Below the pieces are notes generated by a model. The model ran no database searches and was not told where the DNA came from. It saw only the letters and a list, made by a program, of their open reading frames with translations. A stretch of DNA of 64,000 bases from JAAYZH01 sp964479695. Its GTDB lineage: Bacteria; Bacillota; Clostridia; Saccharofermentanales; Fastidiosipilaceae. A program made the position numbers and the translations under genes. Positions 53,823 through 63,005 of the stretch are shown piece after piece (the first letter of the stretch is position 1; every line of letters starts with the position of its first letter). The DNA is taken from assembly GCA_964479695.1 (NCBI GenBank), contig CAYZSO010000010.1:1-64000 (forward strand), given 5' to 3'.

Positions 53823-55018
53823 AGATTCTTATCACGGGAGCCCGAGGCTTCGTCGGTCGCAATATGGTCGCCTCGTTGGAAGCGATTCAGAGCGGGAAGG
53901 ATAAGAGCCGTGTGATTCGAGGCTTGGCGGATCCTTCTGACTTGGTTCTCTTTCCGTATGATAAGGAAAACACCCCGGAGGAACTGGATCGCTACTGCCG
54001 GGAGGCGGACTTTGTGTTCCACTTCGCCGGAGTGAACCGACCACAGAATCCGGATGAATTTATGGAAGGGAATTTCGGTTTCTCTTCTGACTTATTGGAA
54101 TCCCTTCGGAAACACCGGAATACTTGTCCGGTGATGCTGTCGAGCTCGATTCAGGCGAGCTTGGAAGGGCGTTTTGCGGGTTCTGTCTATGGGGAGAGTA
54201 AGCGTGCCGGGGAAGATTTGTTCTTCACATACGCGAAGGAGACGGGGGCAAAGGTCCTGGTGTACCGTTTCCCAAATCTCTTCGGCAAATGGAGTCGGCC
54301 GAATTATAATTCGGCGGTAGCGACTTTTTGCAACAATATTGCGAATGACTTGCCGATTCAGGTGAATGACCCTTCTGTGGCTCTTGATCTCGTGTATATT
54401 GATGATCTGGTTGATGAGATGATTCGGGCCTTGAATGGTGAAGAGAATCGGTCGGGGGACTATTGTTCGGTTGCAGTTCATCATGAGACGACTCTCGGCT
54501 TCATCGCGGAGACGATTCAGAGTTTTCCGGTCTTGCGCAGCCGTTTGGAAGTGCCGAATTTGGCGGATCCTCTGGTCCGCAAACTCTACAGCACTTGGCT
54601 CACGTATTTGCCGCCTGAGAAATTCAGTTATCCTTTGAAGATGAATGTTGATGCAAGGGGCAGTTTCACGGAGATTATCCGCACGCCTGACCGTGGCCAG
54701 TTCAGCATCAATATCTCGAAACCCGGCATTACGAAGGGCAACCACTGGCACCACAGTAAGAATGAGAAATTTGTGGTGGTGCAGGGTCACGGCTTGATCC
54801 AGATGCGGAAGATTGATCCGGATTCTGGTGCTGGCATTTGGGAAAGTAACATTTACGAATTCGAAGTGTGGGGGGACGACATCCGAGTGGTTGAGATGAT
54901 CCCCGGGTACACGCATAATATTATTAATCTCTCGGAAACCGAGAATTTGGTGACCGTCATGTGGGCGAATGAAGCGTTTGATCCTGCGAAACCGGATACT
55001 TTCTACGAGGTAGTGTAA
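53819..55018 (+). CDS. capF: CapF/WbjC reductase of UDP-L-FucNAc synthesis
   Basis: The protein has 399 residues from the ATG at 53819 (AGGAG upstream, overlapping the capE stop). An SDR domain (TGARGFVGRN, 6-15; YGESK, about 123-127) is followed by a cupin domain (GITKGNHWHHSKNEKF; PGYTHNIINLS). It epimerises and reduces the CapE product to UDP-N-acetyl-L-talosamine/6-deoxy-talose type sugar. It is clearly paralogous to the protein at 7699 (shared NMDVARGSFTE-like and SETENLVTVM blocks). Here it sits in its standard capEFG order. Confidence 0.9.
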   Translation: MKILITGARGFVGRNMVASLEAIQSGKDKSRVIRGLADPSDLVLFPYDKENTPEELDRYCREADFVFHFAGVNRPQNPDEFMEGNFGFSSDLLESLRKHRNTCPVMLSSSIQASLEGRFAGSVYGESKRAGEDLFFTYAKETGAKVLVYRFPNLFGKWSRPNYNSAVATFCNNIANDLPIQVNDPSVALDLVYIDDLVDEMIRALNGEENRSGDYCSVAVHHETTLGFIAETIQSFPVLRSRLEVPNLADPLVRKLYSTWLTYLPPEKFSYPLKMNVDARGSFTEIIRTPDRGQFSINISKPGITKGNHWHHSKNEKFVVVQGHGLIQMRKIDPDSGAGIWESNIYEFEVWGDDIRVVEMIPGYTHNIINLSETENLVTVMWANEAFDPAKPDTFYEVV

Positions 55019-56161
55019 ATGGCTAAACTGAAACTCATGACCATCATCGGAACCCGTCCGGAAATCATTCGGCTCTCGGAAACGATCAAACTTTGTGATC
55101 AGTATTTTGAGCAGATTCTGGTGCATACAGGCCAGAATTATGACTATGAATTGAATCAGGTTTTCTTCGAGGATCTGGGGCTTCGGGCTCCGGACCATTA
55201 TTTGGCAGCGGTGGGTGCTGACCTGGGCGAGACGATCGGCAATATCATCGCAAAGTCATATAAGCTGATGACGGAAGTGAAGCCGGACGCGCTCTTGATT
55301 TTGGGTGATACGAATTCTTGTTTGTCGGCGATTTCGGCGAAGCGGCTCCACATTCCGATTTTCCACATGGAAGCCGGCAATCGCTGTTTCGATGAGTGTC
55401 TGCCGGAAGAGACCAACCGCCGCATTGTGGATCATATTGCGGATGTGAACCTCTGTTATAGTGAGCACGCTCGCCGCTATCTGAATGCGGAAGGTACGGC
55501 CAAAGAACGAACTTACGTCACCGGTTCCCCTATGGCAGAAGTGCTGCAGGCGAATTTGGCCGAAATACGCGGGAGTTCTGTCTTAGAGAGACTGGGACTT
55601 GAGAAGAACCGCTACATCTTGCTCTCTGCCCATCGCGAAGAGAATATTGATACGGAAGAGAACTTCTTCAGTCTGATGAATGCGGTGAATGCTTTGGCCG
55701 AAAAATATGACATGCCGATCCTCTATTCGTGTCACCCTCGCAGTGCGAAGTTCATTGAACAAAGAGGTTTCGTATTTGACCCCCGCGTCAGACAGAATAA
55801 GCCGCTGGGCTTCCACGATTACAACAACCTGCAGATGAATGCCTTCGCGGTGGTGTCAGACAGTGGAACGCTGCCGGAGGAGAGTAGCTATTTCCTGAGC
55901 GTGGGGAGCCCGTTCCCGGCGGTGTGTATTCGTACCTCGACGGAGCGGCCGGAAGCGCTGGATAAAGGGAATTTTATTCTTGCCGGCATCACGACGAATG
56001 AAGTGCTGCAGGCGGTGGACACCGCGGTTGCCATGAATCTGAACGGGCATTATGGGATTCCGGTCCCGGATTATACGGATCAGAATGTCTCGGTGAAGGT
56101 GGTCAAGATTATTCAGTCTTACACGGCGATTGTTGATCGCATGGTGTGGCGGAAGTATTGA
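55019..56161 (+). CDS. capG: UDP-N-acetyl-L-talosamine 2-epimerase (CapG/WbjD)
   Basis: This 380-residue non-hydrolysing 2-epimerase has TIIGTRPEIIRLSETIKLCD (9-28), LVHTGQNYDYEL, LLILGDTNSCLSAI, FHMEAGNRCFDECLPEETNR, SAHREENIDTEENF and SDSGTLPEES. In capsule loci with CapE and CapF it makes UDP-N-acetyl-L-fucosamine. The ATG immediately follows the capF stop with no gap. About 115 bases separate it from the next transferase, with two near-identical GAAGTATTGAGC repeats at 56153 and 56178. Confidence 0.9.
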   Translation: MAKLKLMTIIGTRPEIIRLSETIKLCDQYFEQILVHTGQNYDYELNQVFFEDLGLRAPDHYLAAVGADLGETIGNIIAKSYKLMTEVKPDALLILGDTNSCLSAISAKRLHIPIFHMEAGNRCFDECLPEETNRRIVDHIADVNLCYSEHARRYLNAEGTAKERTYVTGSPMAEVLQANLAEIRGSSVLERLGLEKNRYILLSAHREENIDTEENFFSLMNAVNALAEKYDMPILYSCHPRSAKFIEQRGFVFDPRVRQNKPLGFHDYNNLQMNAFAVVSDSGTLPEESSYFLSVGSPFPAVCIRTSTERPEALDKGNFILAGITTNEVLQAVDTAVAMNLNGHYGIPVPDYTDQNVSVKVVKIIQSYTAIVDRMVWRKY

Positions 56162-56275
56162 GCACGCGGGTGTACCGAAGTATTGAGCGTACGGGCGCGC
56201 CTTGCCCCTTTGCACCCTTGCATCCTTGCACCATTGCATCTTAGACAAAATTTAATTTCAAACGGATGAAACTAG

Positions 56276-57517
56276 TTGAAGATATTAATTACTACACAAA
56301 ACTATTATCCAGAATCATTTCTGGTGAATGATATTTCGTTTCGTCTGGCTGCGGAAGGACATGATGTTTCTGTCTTGACCGGGCAACCGGATTATTCGAC
56401 CGGTGAAGTTTTGCCGGAGTACCAGGATGAAGCGAAGCTCGAAGAAACCATTCGCGGAGTGAAAGTTTATCGCTGCAAAATTCACCCCAGACGCAGCGGT
56501 TCTTTTCATCGTACTTGGAATTATCTGAGTTTTGCCTTGCGCTCGAATCGACTGGCGAAGACTTTGCCCACGGATTTTGATCTGATTTTCTGTTACCAAA
56601 CGTCCCCGGTCAGCATGGCGGATGCGGGGATTAGGCTTGGCCTGAAGTACGATATTCCGGTGCTGCTCTATTGTTTGGATCTGTGGCCTGAATCATTGAA
56701 GGCTTGGCATGTCAGTGAACGTAATTTATTATTCAAAATGACGAAACGGTACTCACGTTGGATTTATCAATCAGCCGACAAAGTGCTGGTGAGTTCGCGG
56801 CCTTTCTTGCAATATATGGCAAGTGTCCATGAGATTCCAGCCGCGAAAAGTGCGTATTTACCGCAGTATTTTGAGGATCAATATGCTTCGGTGGCTTGTT
56901 CGTTTGAGGACAACGGGGTGTGTGATTTCGTTTTTGCCGGGAATGTTGGTTCGGTTCAGAGTGTGGAGACGATTGTTGAGGCGGCCGGTGTTTTGCGTGA
57001 ACGTGGCTTCGATCGGCCTTGGCGTGTGCACATTCTGGGGGATGGCAGCGAGCTTGAGCATGTGAAAGAGCAGATTGCCCGGGCGGGTTTGCAAGAGCAG
57101 GTCCTTGTGTACGGACGGGTTCCACAGGACCAGTTGGTGGAGTACTTTCGTATGGCCGACGTGTTCTTGTTGTCTTTGTTACATGACAATGCGATTGGTG
57201 ACACGCTGCCGGCGAAATTACCGGGTTACCTTTGTGCCGGCAAACCGGTGATCGCTGTGGCCGGTGGGGCTTCGGCTGAGATTGTGTTGGAAGCCGGCTG
57301 CGGTGCCGTGGTGACGCCACATGATCTTGATGGCTTGGCGACGGTGATGGCGGACTATTGTCTGGGCCTGCATGATTTGGCTGGTGAAGGAAAGAGGGCC
57401 AGGCAATATTATGAGGCTAACTTCACGTATGAGAATTTCCATGAAAATTTGTTCCGCCAAATTGAAGAAGTGACTGGCGCTTCGACTAATGTCACAGGGG
57501 AGAATCCCCATGAGTGA
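56276..57517 (+). CDS. Family 4 glycosyltransferase, WbuB-like (probable L-FucNAc transferase)
   Basis: This 413-residue protein may start at a TTG at 56276; no better start is seen and the ribosome site is weak. It carries YYPESFLVNDISFRLAAEGH and VLTGQPDYSTGEVLPEY at the N-terminus, as in WbuB-type transferases, then FCYQTSPVSMADAGI, LYCLDLWPESLKAW, FVFAGNVGSVQSVETIVEAA and KLPGYLCAGKPVIAVAGGAS. WbuB homologues regularly follow capEFG-type genes and attach N-acetylfucosamine. The donor is therefore inferred as UDP-L-FucNAc. Its 3' end overlaps the flippase start by 8 bases. Confidence 0.85.
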   Translation: MKILITTQNYYPESFLVNDISFRLAAEGHDVSVLTGQPDYSTGEVLPEYQDEAKLEETIRGVKVYRCKIHPRRSGSFHRTWNYLSFALRSNRLAKTLPTDFDLIFCYQTSPVSMADAGIRLGLKYDIPVLLYCLDLWPESLKAWHVSERNLLFKMTKRYSRWIYQSADKVLVSSRPFLQYMASVHEIPAAKSAYLPQYFEDQYASVACSFEDNGVCDFVFAGNVGSVQSVETIVEAAGVLRERGFDRPWRVHILGDGSELEHVKEQIARAGLQEQVLVYGRVPQDQLVEYFRMADVFLLSLLHDNAIGDTLPAKLPGYLCAGKPVIAVAGGASAEIVLEAGCGAVVTPHDLDGLATVMADYCLGLHDLAGEGKRARQYYEANFTYENFHENLFRQIEEVTGASTNVTGENPHE

Positions 57518-58745
57518 GATCCGCAAACAGTATCTGGAACTCCTGGTGGCGAGAGGTGTGGCCCTAGTTGTGGGCTTCCTCAGTAGTTTTGTCTTCGTTA
57601 AATACATGTCGCCGGAGACCTTTGGCCAATATAAGTACATTACAAATTACTATACTACCCTATCGACCTTTGCTGTGTTGGGGATCCCGTATACGGCGAG
57701 CCGTTTGCTGGTGCAGACCGACGATGCCGGGGTGATGCGGAAGATTTACGGTTTCACAACGAAAACGCTGACGATTTTTTCACTTGCGCTCTCGGCTGTG
57801 ATAGTTGTGATTTTGTTGCTGGTGAGGCGTGGCGGGTCGGAGATTCCGACGTACCTGATCGTCTTGACGCCTTTTTTCTACACGGTGGTTTTGCAAACCA
57901 GTTTCCAGACCATGTTGCAAGGATCGAATCAGATTCGCGATATTTCCTTACAGACTTTGCTGCCGCCCTTGCTGCTTCTGCTGGTGATTTGGGGCTTCGG
58001 TCTGGGTCTCGGCGTTCTCGATATTTACCAAGTCATGATCATTTATATCGTGATCTACACGTTGCTGCATTTGTTGACTATACGGCGTTTGAAAGTGGAT
58101 TTCAGGCCGATCGGTTCGGAGATGCGCGTGGCTTTTGCAGAGGAATTCCGCACGAATGGCCTCCCGATTTATGTCGGTTCCTTGATTGGCGTGGCGTCAG
58201 GTTACGTGATCAACCTGATTGTCGGCGCGCTGAGTGGGATGGAGGAGTATGGCTTGTTTGGCTTGGCGATTTCCATCTCTTCACCCATGCAGTTTATTCC
58301 CTCGGTGATGGGGACGGTTTCGTTCCGAGCGAATGCAAAGTCCAATCGCCTGACACGTAATAACCTCCTCTTTACGGTGCTGATCAGTCTGGGGGCTTTG
58401 GTTCTGTATATTGGCTTCCTCCACTTGCTGTTTCCGCTCTACCCGGGAGATTACGCGGACGCGCTGCCCTATACGATCGTACTGTCGATCTACTTCACGG
58501 CGATGGGTTTAGGTGACTACTTCAACCGATTTGTGTCTGCGCACGGCTTTGGCCGAATGATTAACTTGGGTGCTGTGGTGACCGGCCTCACGAACATTGT
58601 GGCGTCGTACTTCCTCATCAAAGGTTACATGGTAACCGGTGCGGTCTGGGCGAGGGCGATCTCAGGCGTGGCGTACCTGAGCTACATGATCTGGGCGTAT
58701 GTACGGGTAACGCGGCAACTCACGCTCGAAGGGGGTGACTCCTGA
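57510..58745 (+). CDS. Polysaccharide flippase (Wzx-like)
   Basis: This 411-residue membrane protein starts at the ATG at 57510 (CAGGGGA upstream). It has about twelve hydrophobic segments. EIRKQYLELLVARGVALVVG, KYMSPETFGQYKYITNYYTT and IRDISLQTLLPPLLLLLVIW fit the MOP flippase family. It is about 100 residues shorter than the Wzx at 30819. It would move lipid-linked repeats made by this operon to the outside. The stop overlaps the next start. Confidence 0.8.
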   Translation: MSEIRKQYLELLVARGVALVVGFLSSFVFVKYMSPETFGQYKYITNYYTTLSTFAVLGIPYTASRLLVQTDDAGVMRKIYGFTTKTLTIFSLALSAVIVVILLLVRRGGSEIPTYLIVLTPFFYTVVLQTSFQTMLQGSNQIRDISLQTLLPPLLLLLVIWGFGLGLGVLDIYQVMIIYIVIYTLLHLLTIRRLKVDFRPIGSEMRVAFAEEFRTNGLPIYVGSLIGVASGYVINLIVGALSGMEEYGLFGLAISISSPMQFIPSVMGTVSFRANAKSNRLTRNNLLFTVLISLGALVLYIGFLHLLFPLYPGDYADALPYTIVLSIYFTAMGLGDYFNRFVSAHGFGRMINLGAVVTGLTNIVASYFLIKGYMVTGAVWARAISGVAYLSYMIWAYVRVTRQLTLEGGDS

Positions 58746-60082
58746 TGCGGCGTTTGCTCTTGTGCATTGATAATCACTTCGTGCGGACGCCGGATGGGCG
58801 GATCTGGAACAACGGCATTGTGGGGCCTCTGTTCTGGGAGAAGTATTTGCAGTATTTTGCCAAAGTCGCCGTCATCTGCCGGGTCGCTGAAGGATGTTAT
58901 GCGGATGTTCGCGATCTTTCCGAGGCTTCGCATCCGGATGTTACGTTCTATGCTGTGCCGATGTTTCAGGATATTCGCAGCTTATTGCGTAAGCGTGGCG
59001 AAATCCGCACGGTGATTCGTGAGGCGATTTCGCAAGGCAATTACGATTTGTTGGTGATTCGCATTCCCAGTATCTTGGGCTTCTATGTGTACCATGAAAC
59101 GCGCAACTTGGCCTGCAAAACCGCTGTCGAAGTTGTGTCGGATTTGTCGCAGCGTTCGCCGAGTTTGTCGTGGAAAGAAGCGCTCAAGTTTCGTATGCTC
59201 CATTATTTCACGAAGCGCCTCTGTGCTCGTGCAGACGGTGTTTCTTACGTAACCCGCTACGCATTGGAGAAAGTCTACCCGGCTCGCCCCGATGCCGTAC
59301 GCGCGTATTATTCTTCCATCGACTTGACGGACGACTATTACCATGTTCGGACCATTGGGCAACCTGATGAACAACCTGAGATTTTCCGCTTGCTTCATGT
59401 TTCGACCTTAAACGACCATGCAAAAGGCCATAAGGCGCTATTCAAAATCGCCGCAAATCTCCTCGCTGCCGGCTTCCTTGTGGAAGTCTATGTTGTCGGC
59501 GACGGGAAACTCCGTTCCTATTATGAAAACTACGTCGCCGAGCAAGGCTACGCATCCTTTGTAACGTTTACCGGAAACATTGCCAACAAGGCCGAGCTCC
59601 GTCAACTCTACATCAATTCCGATTTGCTGATTTTCCCCACCGAGCACGAAGGCCTGCCGCGTGTCCTGATCGAAGGCCTAGCCACCGGGCTGCCGGCCAT
59701 CTCTACTAATGTAGGCGGTATCCCGGAGCTTCTCTCAAGTTCCGAAATTTTCTCCTATCAAGATGTGGATGGAATGACCGGCCGCGCTGCGGAATTGTTG
59801 AGCGATCCTGCCTTGCGCCAAGAAGTCAGCGACCGCGGCTATGCAAAAGCCCGCGAATACCGCTACTCTGAACTCCAGAAAAAACGCTATCGCTTCTTCG
59901 CCGACTTGCTTGAGGCAGATGCCGGTGAGGAGGCCGATGCCGGTGAGGAGACAGATGCCGGTGAGGAGGCAGATACCGGTGGGGAGGCCGATGCCGGTGA
60001 GGAGGCAGATACCGGTGGAGAGGCCGATGCCGGTGCAGGTGAGGAAGTAGGCGCCGATGAGGAGACAGGTACCGGTGAATAA
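58745..60082 (+). CDS. Family 4 glycosyltransferase with acidic hexapeptide-repeat tail
   Basis: This 445-residue GT-B protein has WNNGIVGPLFWEKYLQYFAK (about 21-40), LDDHAKGHKALFK-type donor domain entry (TLNDHAKGHKALFKIAANLL), FTGNIANKAELRQLY and the FPTEHEGLPRVLIEGLATGL motif with its E-x7-E (about 296-315). After about residue 390, the C-terminus is a low-complexity tail of about nine copies of a hexapeptide (EADAGE and variants), encoded by an 18-base tandem repeat at 59917-60070. The repeat ends where the ribosome site of the next gene begins. The tail is not part of the catalytic fold. Confidence 0.85.
   Translation: MRRLLLCIDNHFVRTPDGRIWNNGIVGPLFWEKYLQYFAKVAVICRVAEGCYADVRDLSEASHPDVTFYAVPMFQDIRSLLRKRGEIRTVIREAISQGNYDLLVIRIPSILGFYVYHETRNLACKTAVEVVSDLSQRSPSLSWKEALKFRMLHYFTKRLCARADGVSYVTRYALEKVYPARPDAVRAYYSSIDLTDDYYHVRTIGQPDEQPEIFRLLHVSTLNDHAKGHKALFKIAANLLAAGFLVEVYVVGDGKLRSYYENYVAEQGYASFVTFTGNIANKAELRQLYINSDLLIFPTEHEGLPRVLIEGLATGLPAISTNVGGIPELLSSSEIFSYQDVDGMTGRAAELLSDPALRQEVSDRGYAKAREYRYSELQKKRYRFFADLLEADAGEEADAGEETDAGEEADTGGEADAGEEADTGGEADAGAGEEVGADEETGTGE
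59917..60070 (+). repeat. 18-bp in-frame minisatellite in the glycosyltransferase 3' end
   Basis: About nine tandem copies of a GAGGCAGATGCCGGTGAG-type unit. The length is a multiple of three, so copy-number change alters tail length without a frameshift. Confidence 0.8.
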
Positions 60083-61295
60083 GAAAATCTGTTTTATCTA
60101 TATCGGCGATATCGAAGGTCGCAGCGTTGAGCATGTTTCCGGTGCCGGTCGCCTTGTGAATCTGGCAGAGCTTGCTGCCCTTGCCGGTTGGGATGTGACC
60201 ATGGTTGGAACGGTAAATGGCGCAGCTGAAGAAGGCGAGATTCGCTTACGGGGGCTGCGTTGTTTCAAGCTTTTTCTGCCGCCCGCGTCAAGTAAACTGA
60301 CATCATTTCGTGAGGACGGAAAAGCGTTTACGGCAAAGCTCGCCCCCTTACTTGCTGAGCTCAAAATTTCGCAGATCTGCTTCTATGGCACAACCTTGAA
60401 ATATGCGGTGCCGTTGGCGGCTTTGGCCAAAGAACAAAACCTCACCCTCATCTCCAGCGTGAATGAGTGGGGGCATTTCTCCGCGCAACCACTGCCGACG
60501 TACCTACTGCAGCGGCTGGGGATTCGCTATGTGCGGCGGAAGTTTGACAAAGTGATCGCCATATCCACCTTGATGGAGGAATTTTACCGGCGACGGGCGG
60601 ACCTGGCCGTGGTTCGGATTCCGACGATCTTCTCGCGTGAGGAGTTTCAGATGACGACACTGGATCGTTTGGGTGACGGAGCGGGTGAGGCTGGGACTGC
60701 GGCTGTGGAGGACGAAAAAATCCGCCTGGTCTTTGCCGGAGCGATTGGGGGACGGAAGGATTATGTGTCCAGCATGATATCTGGTTTAGCGCTCTTGCCC
60801 CCTGCGATTCGGGTGCGGTTTGAGCTCTGGCTGGCCGGCTCTTCGGAGGCACAAGTTACTGAGTTGATGAAGTCACTGGGACGGACGGATGACCTCTTGA
60901 GGGCGCGGCCTTGCATAACTTTCTATGGATTTTTGCCGCGTGAAGAAGTTCGTGAATTGATGACGCGGGCGGACTTTTCGGTATTGTTGCGCCCTTCAGA
61001 ACCTTACGCCAACGCCGCCTTTCCAACCAAATTCGGCGAAAGCATGTTCTTGGGATTGCCGATTCTAGCCAACTTGACTAGCGATCTGGGACTGTATCTT
61101 GTGGATGGTTTCAATGGCTATATTGTTGAGAATGAGACGCCGGAGGCTTTTCGTGTGACGCTTGAGCGTGTTGCCTCGTCCTACGTATATCCAAATGCGC
61201 AGATGAAAAAAAATGCATTACAGACAGCCATGGAAAACTTCGACCTGGCTTCTTACCGCGATGTGTTTGCGGAATTCTTGGGGTCTTCTTCCTGA
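60075..61295 (+). CDS. Family 4 glycosyltransferase
   Basis: This 406-residue protein starts at a GTG at 60075 with AGGAGA ten bases upstream, inside the repeat tail of the previous gene. It carries IYIGDIEGRSVEHVSGAGRL near the N-terminus, SVNEWGHFSAQPLPTYLLQR, LVFAGAIGGRKDYVSSMISG (donor domain entry, about 215), FYGFLPREEVRELM, and LLRPSEPYANAAFPTKFGES (E-x7-E region). The acceptor is unknown. Its stop lies 34 bases before the polymerase gene, which has its own ribosome site. Confidence 0.8.
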   Translation: MNKKICFIYIGDIEGRSVEHVSGAGRLVNLAELAALAGWDVTMVGTVNGAAEEGEIRLRGLRCFKLFLPPASSKLTSFREDGKAFTAKLAPLLAELKISQICFYGTTLKYAVPLAALAKEQNLTLISSVNEWGHFSAQPLPTYLLQRLGIRYVRRKFDKVIAISTLMEEFYRRRADLAVVRIPTIFSREEFQMTTLDRLGDGAGEAGTAAVEDEKIRLVFAGAIGGRKDYVSSMISGLALLPPAIRVRFELWLAGSSEAQVTELMKSLGRTDDLLRARPCITFYGFLPREEVRELMTRADFSVLLRPSEPYANAAFPTKFGESMFLGLPILANLTSDLGLYLVDGFNGYIVENETPEAFRVTLERVASSYVYPNAQMKKNALQTAMENFDLASYRDVFAEFLGSSS

Positions 61296-61329
61296 CAGAT
61301 TGACATTAAATTTCGGAGGTAATTACACT

Positions 61330-62877
61330 GTGAAAAAGCATGTTTTAGATAAATCCTCTTCGCCGGCGGTAGCAGGATCGGTGCTAGGTTCGGCGGCAGG
61401 TTCGTTGTCGGGTTCGGGGACAGGTTCGTTGTCGGGTTCGGGGACAGGTTCGTCGACAGGTTCCTCACCGGCGCAAGTGCCCGTTGCACTGCCAAACCTC
61501 GTCCACTACTTGGTCCTAACACTTGGCCTTTTCTCCGTCCTAATCAACTTCAATGTCCACGTCGGTTTCACGAACAGCGGAGTCATTATGCTCTATGGAA
61601 GTGACTTCCTGGCACCGGTCATGTATCTCTTCTGCCTCGTAATGTTTATAGCCAAGTGGAAGTGTTGGTCAAAAGGACAGCGGGTATTCGCTGCGCTTTT
61701 TATCGTGTTTTTCGCTTATGCCGCAGCCGTAAGTCTCTATCGATTTTCCACCGGCTATAACGACGCCCAAAGCCTCCTCATCCCCCGCGTCAACCTATCC
61801 GTTTTGTGGCTCTTACTATATGTCGTTTTATTCCGCCCATCCGCAAACATCATGTTACGGATCATAAAAGTCTTCTGCCTCATCTTGCTTCTCATCAGTT
61901 TGCCTCTCGCGTTAACAAACGCGCCAATCGCCTTCCGTATCATGCAAAGCCACTCCATCCGCACTCTAGCCCTGCTAGCCATGTATCCCGTCCACGCCGC
62001 ATCAGTGTATTGGCAAGTCAAAAGGGAAGAAGCAAAGCCACTATCCATAGTCCTCGTAATCTTTCACATGATAAGCCTGATCTTCCTAGTCACAGTAACC
62101 GGCTCACGAGTGAACGCAATTTTTCTACTAGTCGAACTCGGCCTAACTCTAGTTCTGGCATTTCTCACCCCCAAACGACTGCGCTCCGTAGTCGTCATTC
62201 TCTTAACCTTCGCAGTCGGAACCGGCATCACCCTAGGTGTCTCGCAAGTAAACGGCCGAGTTGCCTATGGTGTCCAGCGAGTTCCGGGCCTCAATCAGAT
62301 CTCTTCTCTTTTGCCAAAGACGCACATTCCAACCATCCCCGAGCTTGAAACACCCAACGGCACAACAGATCCCGAAAAAGAAGCCGAAAACAGCGCCAAA
62401 GACAGCACCAACGCCCGTCGCAAAATCTGGCAAGAAGCCTCCGCTGACCTCCGCACTAACCTCCTTTTCGGCCCCGGCTTCCGTCAATACAAGATCACAT
62501 ACGAATTCGTCAACCAGCGCGAGGTCGTCATGCCTCCGCATAACTTTATTTTGGAGTATTCTTTGGCCTACGGCCTCATCGGCCTAAGCATCTGGCTTCT
62601 CCTGATGACCCAACCTCTGCTCGTCCACTTGCCCGCACTGTTCCGCAGAAAGCCCAAGCAAAATGATGCTGGCTTGTCATCAACGTCCAGTTCGGAGATG
62701 AGGTCTGCGGATGGTGTTTCGCGAGCCCCGAAGTGGCTTTGGCTCGCATCAGCTCTAGTGACACTGATGGTTCTCTTTGGCTCCGGTTTCGTCCAGCCAG
62801 TCCTGACCAACCCCGCAATCTTGCTCGTGCTAGGTTATCTCATAGGTTTGCACCACGTTTCGTTCGCGCAGACCTAA
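61330..62877 (+). CDS. O-antigen ligase/polymerase-like membrane protein with Gly-Ser repeat head
   Basis: The protein has 515 residues from a GTG at 61330 (GGAGG upstream); an in-frame ATG at 61213 lies inside the previous gene. The first 55 residues are Gly/Ser/Thr-rich and encoded by a 24-base tandem repeat (GSLSGSGT units). About eleven hydrophobic segments follow, with a large outer loop and the ligase-type VVMPPHNFILEYSLAYGLIG motif (about 400). It should polymerise repeat units or attach the polymer to an acceptor, outside the membrane. It is the last gene of the operon. Confidence 0.8.
   Translation: MKKHVLDKSSSPAVAGSVLGSAAGSLSGSGTGSLSGSGTGSSTGSSPAQVPVALPNLVHYLVLTLGLFSVLINFNVHVGFTNSGVIMLYGSDFLAPVMYLFCLVMFIAKWKCWSKGQRVFAALFIVFFAYAAAVSLYRFSTGYNDAQSLLIPRVNLSVLWLLLYVVLFRPSANIMLRIIKVFCLILLLISLPLALTNAPIAFRIMQSHSIRTLALLAMYPVHAASVYWQVKREEAKPLSIVLVIFHMISLIFLVTVTGSRVNAIFLLVELGLTLVLAFLTPKRLRSVVVILLTFAVGTGITLGVSQVNGRVAYGVQRVPGLNQISSLLPKTHIPTIPELETPNGTTDPEKEAENSAKDSTNARRKIWQEASADLRTNLLFGPGFRQYKITYEFVNQREVVMPPHNFILEYSLAYGLIGLSIWLLLMTQPLLVHLPALFRRKPKQNDAGLSSTSSSEMRSADGVSRAPKWLWLASALVTLMVLFGSGFVQPVLTNPAILLVLGYLIGLHHVSFAQT
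61397..61470 (+). repeat. 24-bp in-frame repeat at the 5' end of the polymerase gene
   Basis: Two near-identical copies of GGTTCGTTGTCGGGTTCGGG with GACA, plus partial copies, encode GSLSGSGT. Unit length is a multiple of three. Confidence 0.75.
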
Positions 62878-63005
62878 CTCGTCCGATCTTCAGGTGTTTG
62901 AGATCACTTCATCTTGTGAGCCACTTCTCGGACATTTATGAGCAGTGGCAGTTTCTGAAAATTTCTGAAAATTCTGAAAATTTCCGACCAGTTGCAATCC
63001 AACGT
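62878..63005. other. Spacer between polymerase gene and tandem repeat
   Basis: No gene was seen. It contains GAAAATTTCTGAAAATTCTGAAAATTTCC, a short direct-repeat cluster at 62957-62987. Confidence 0.4.
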
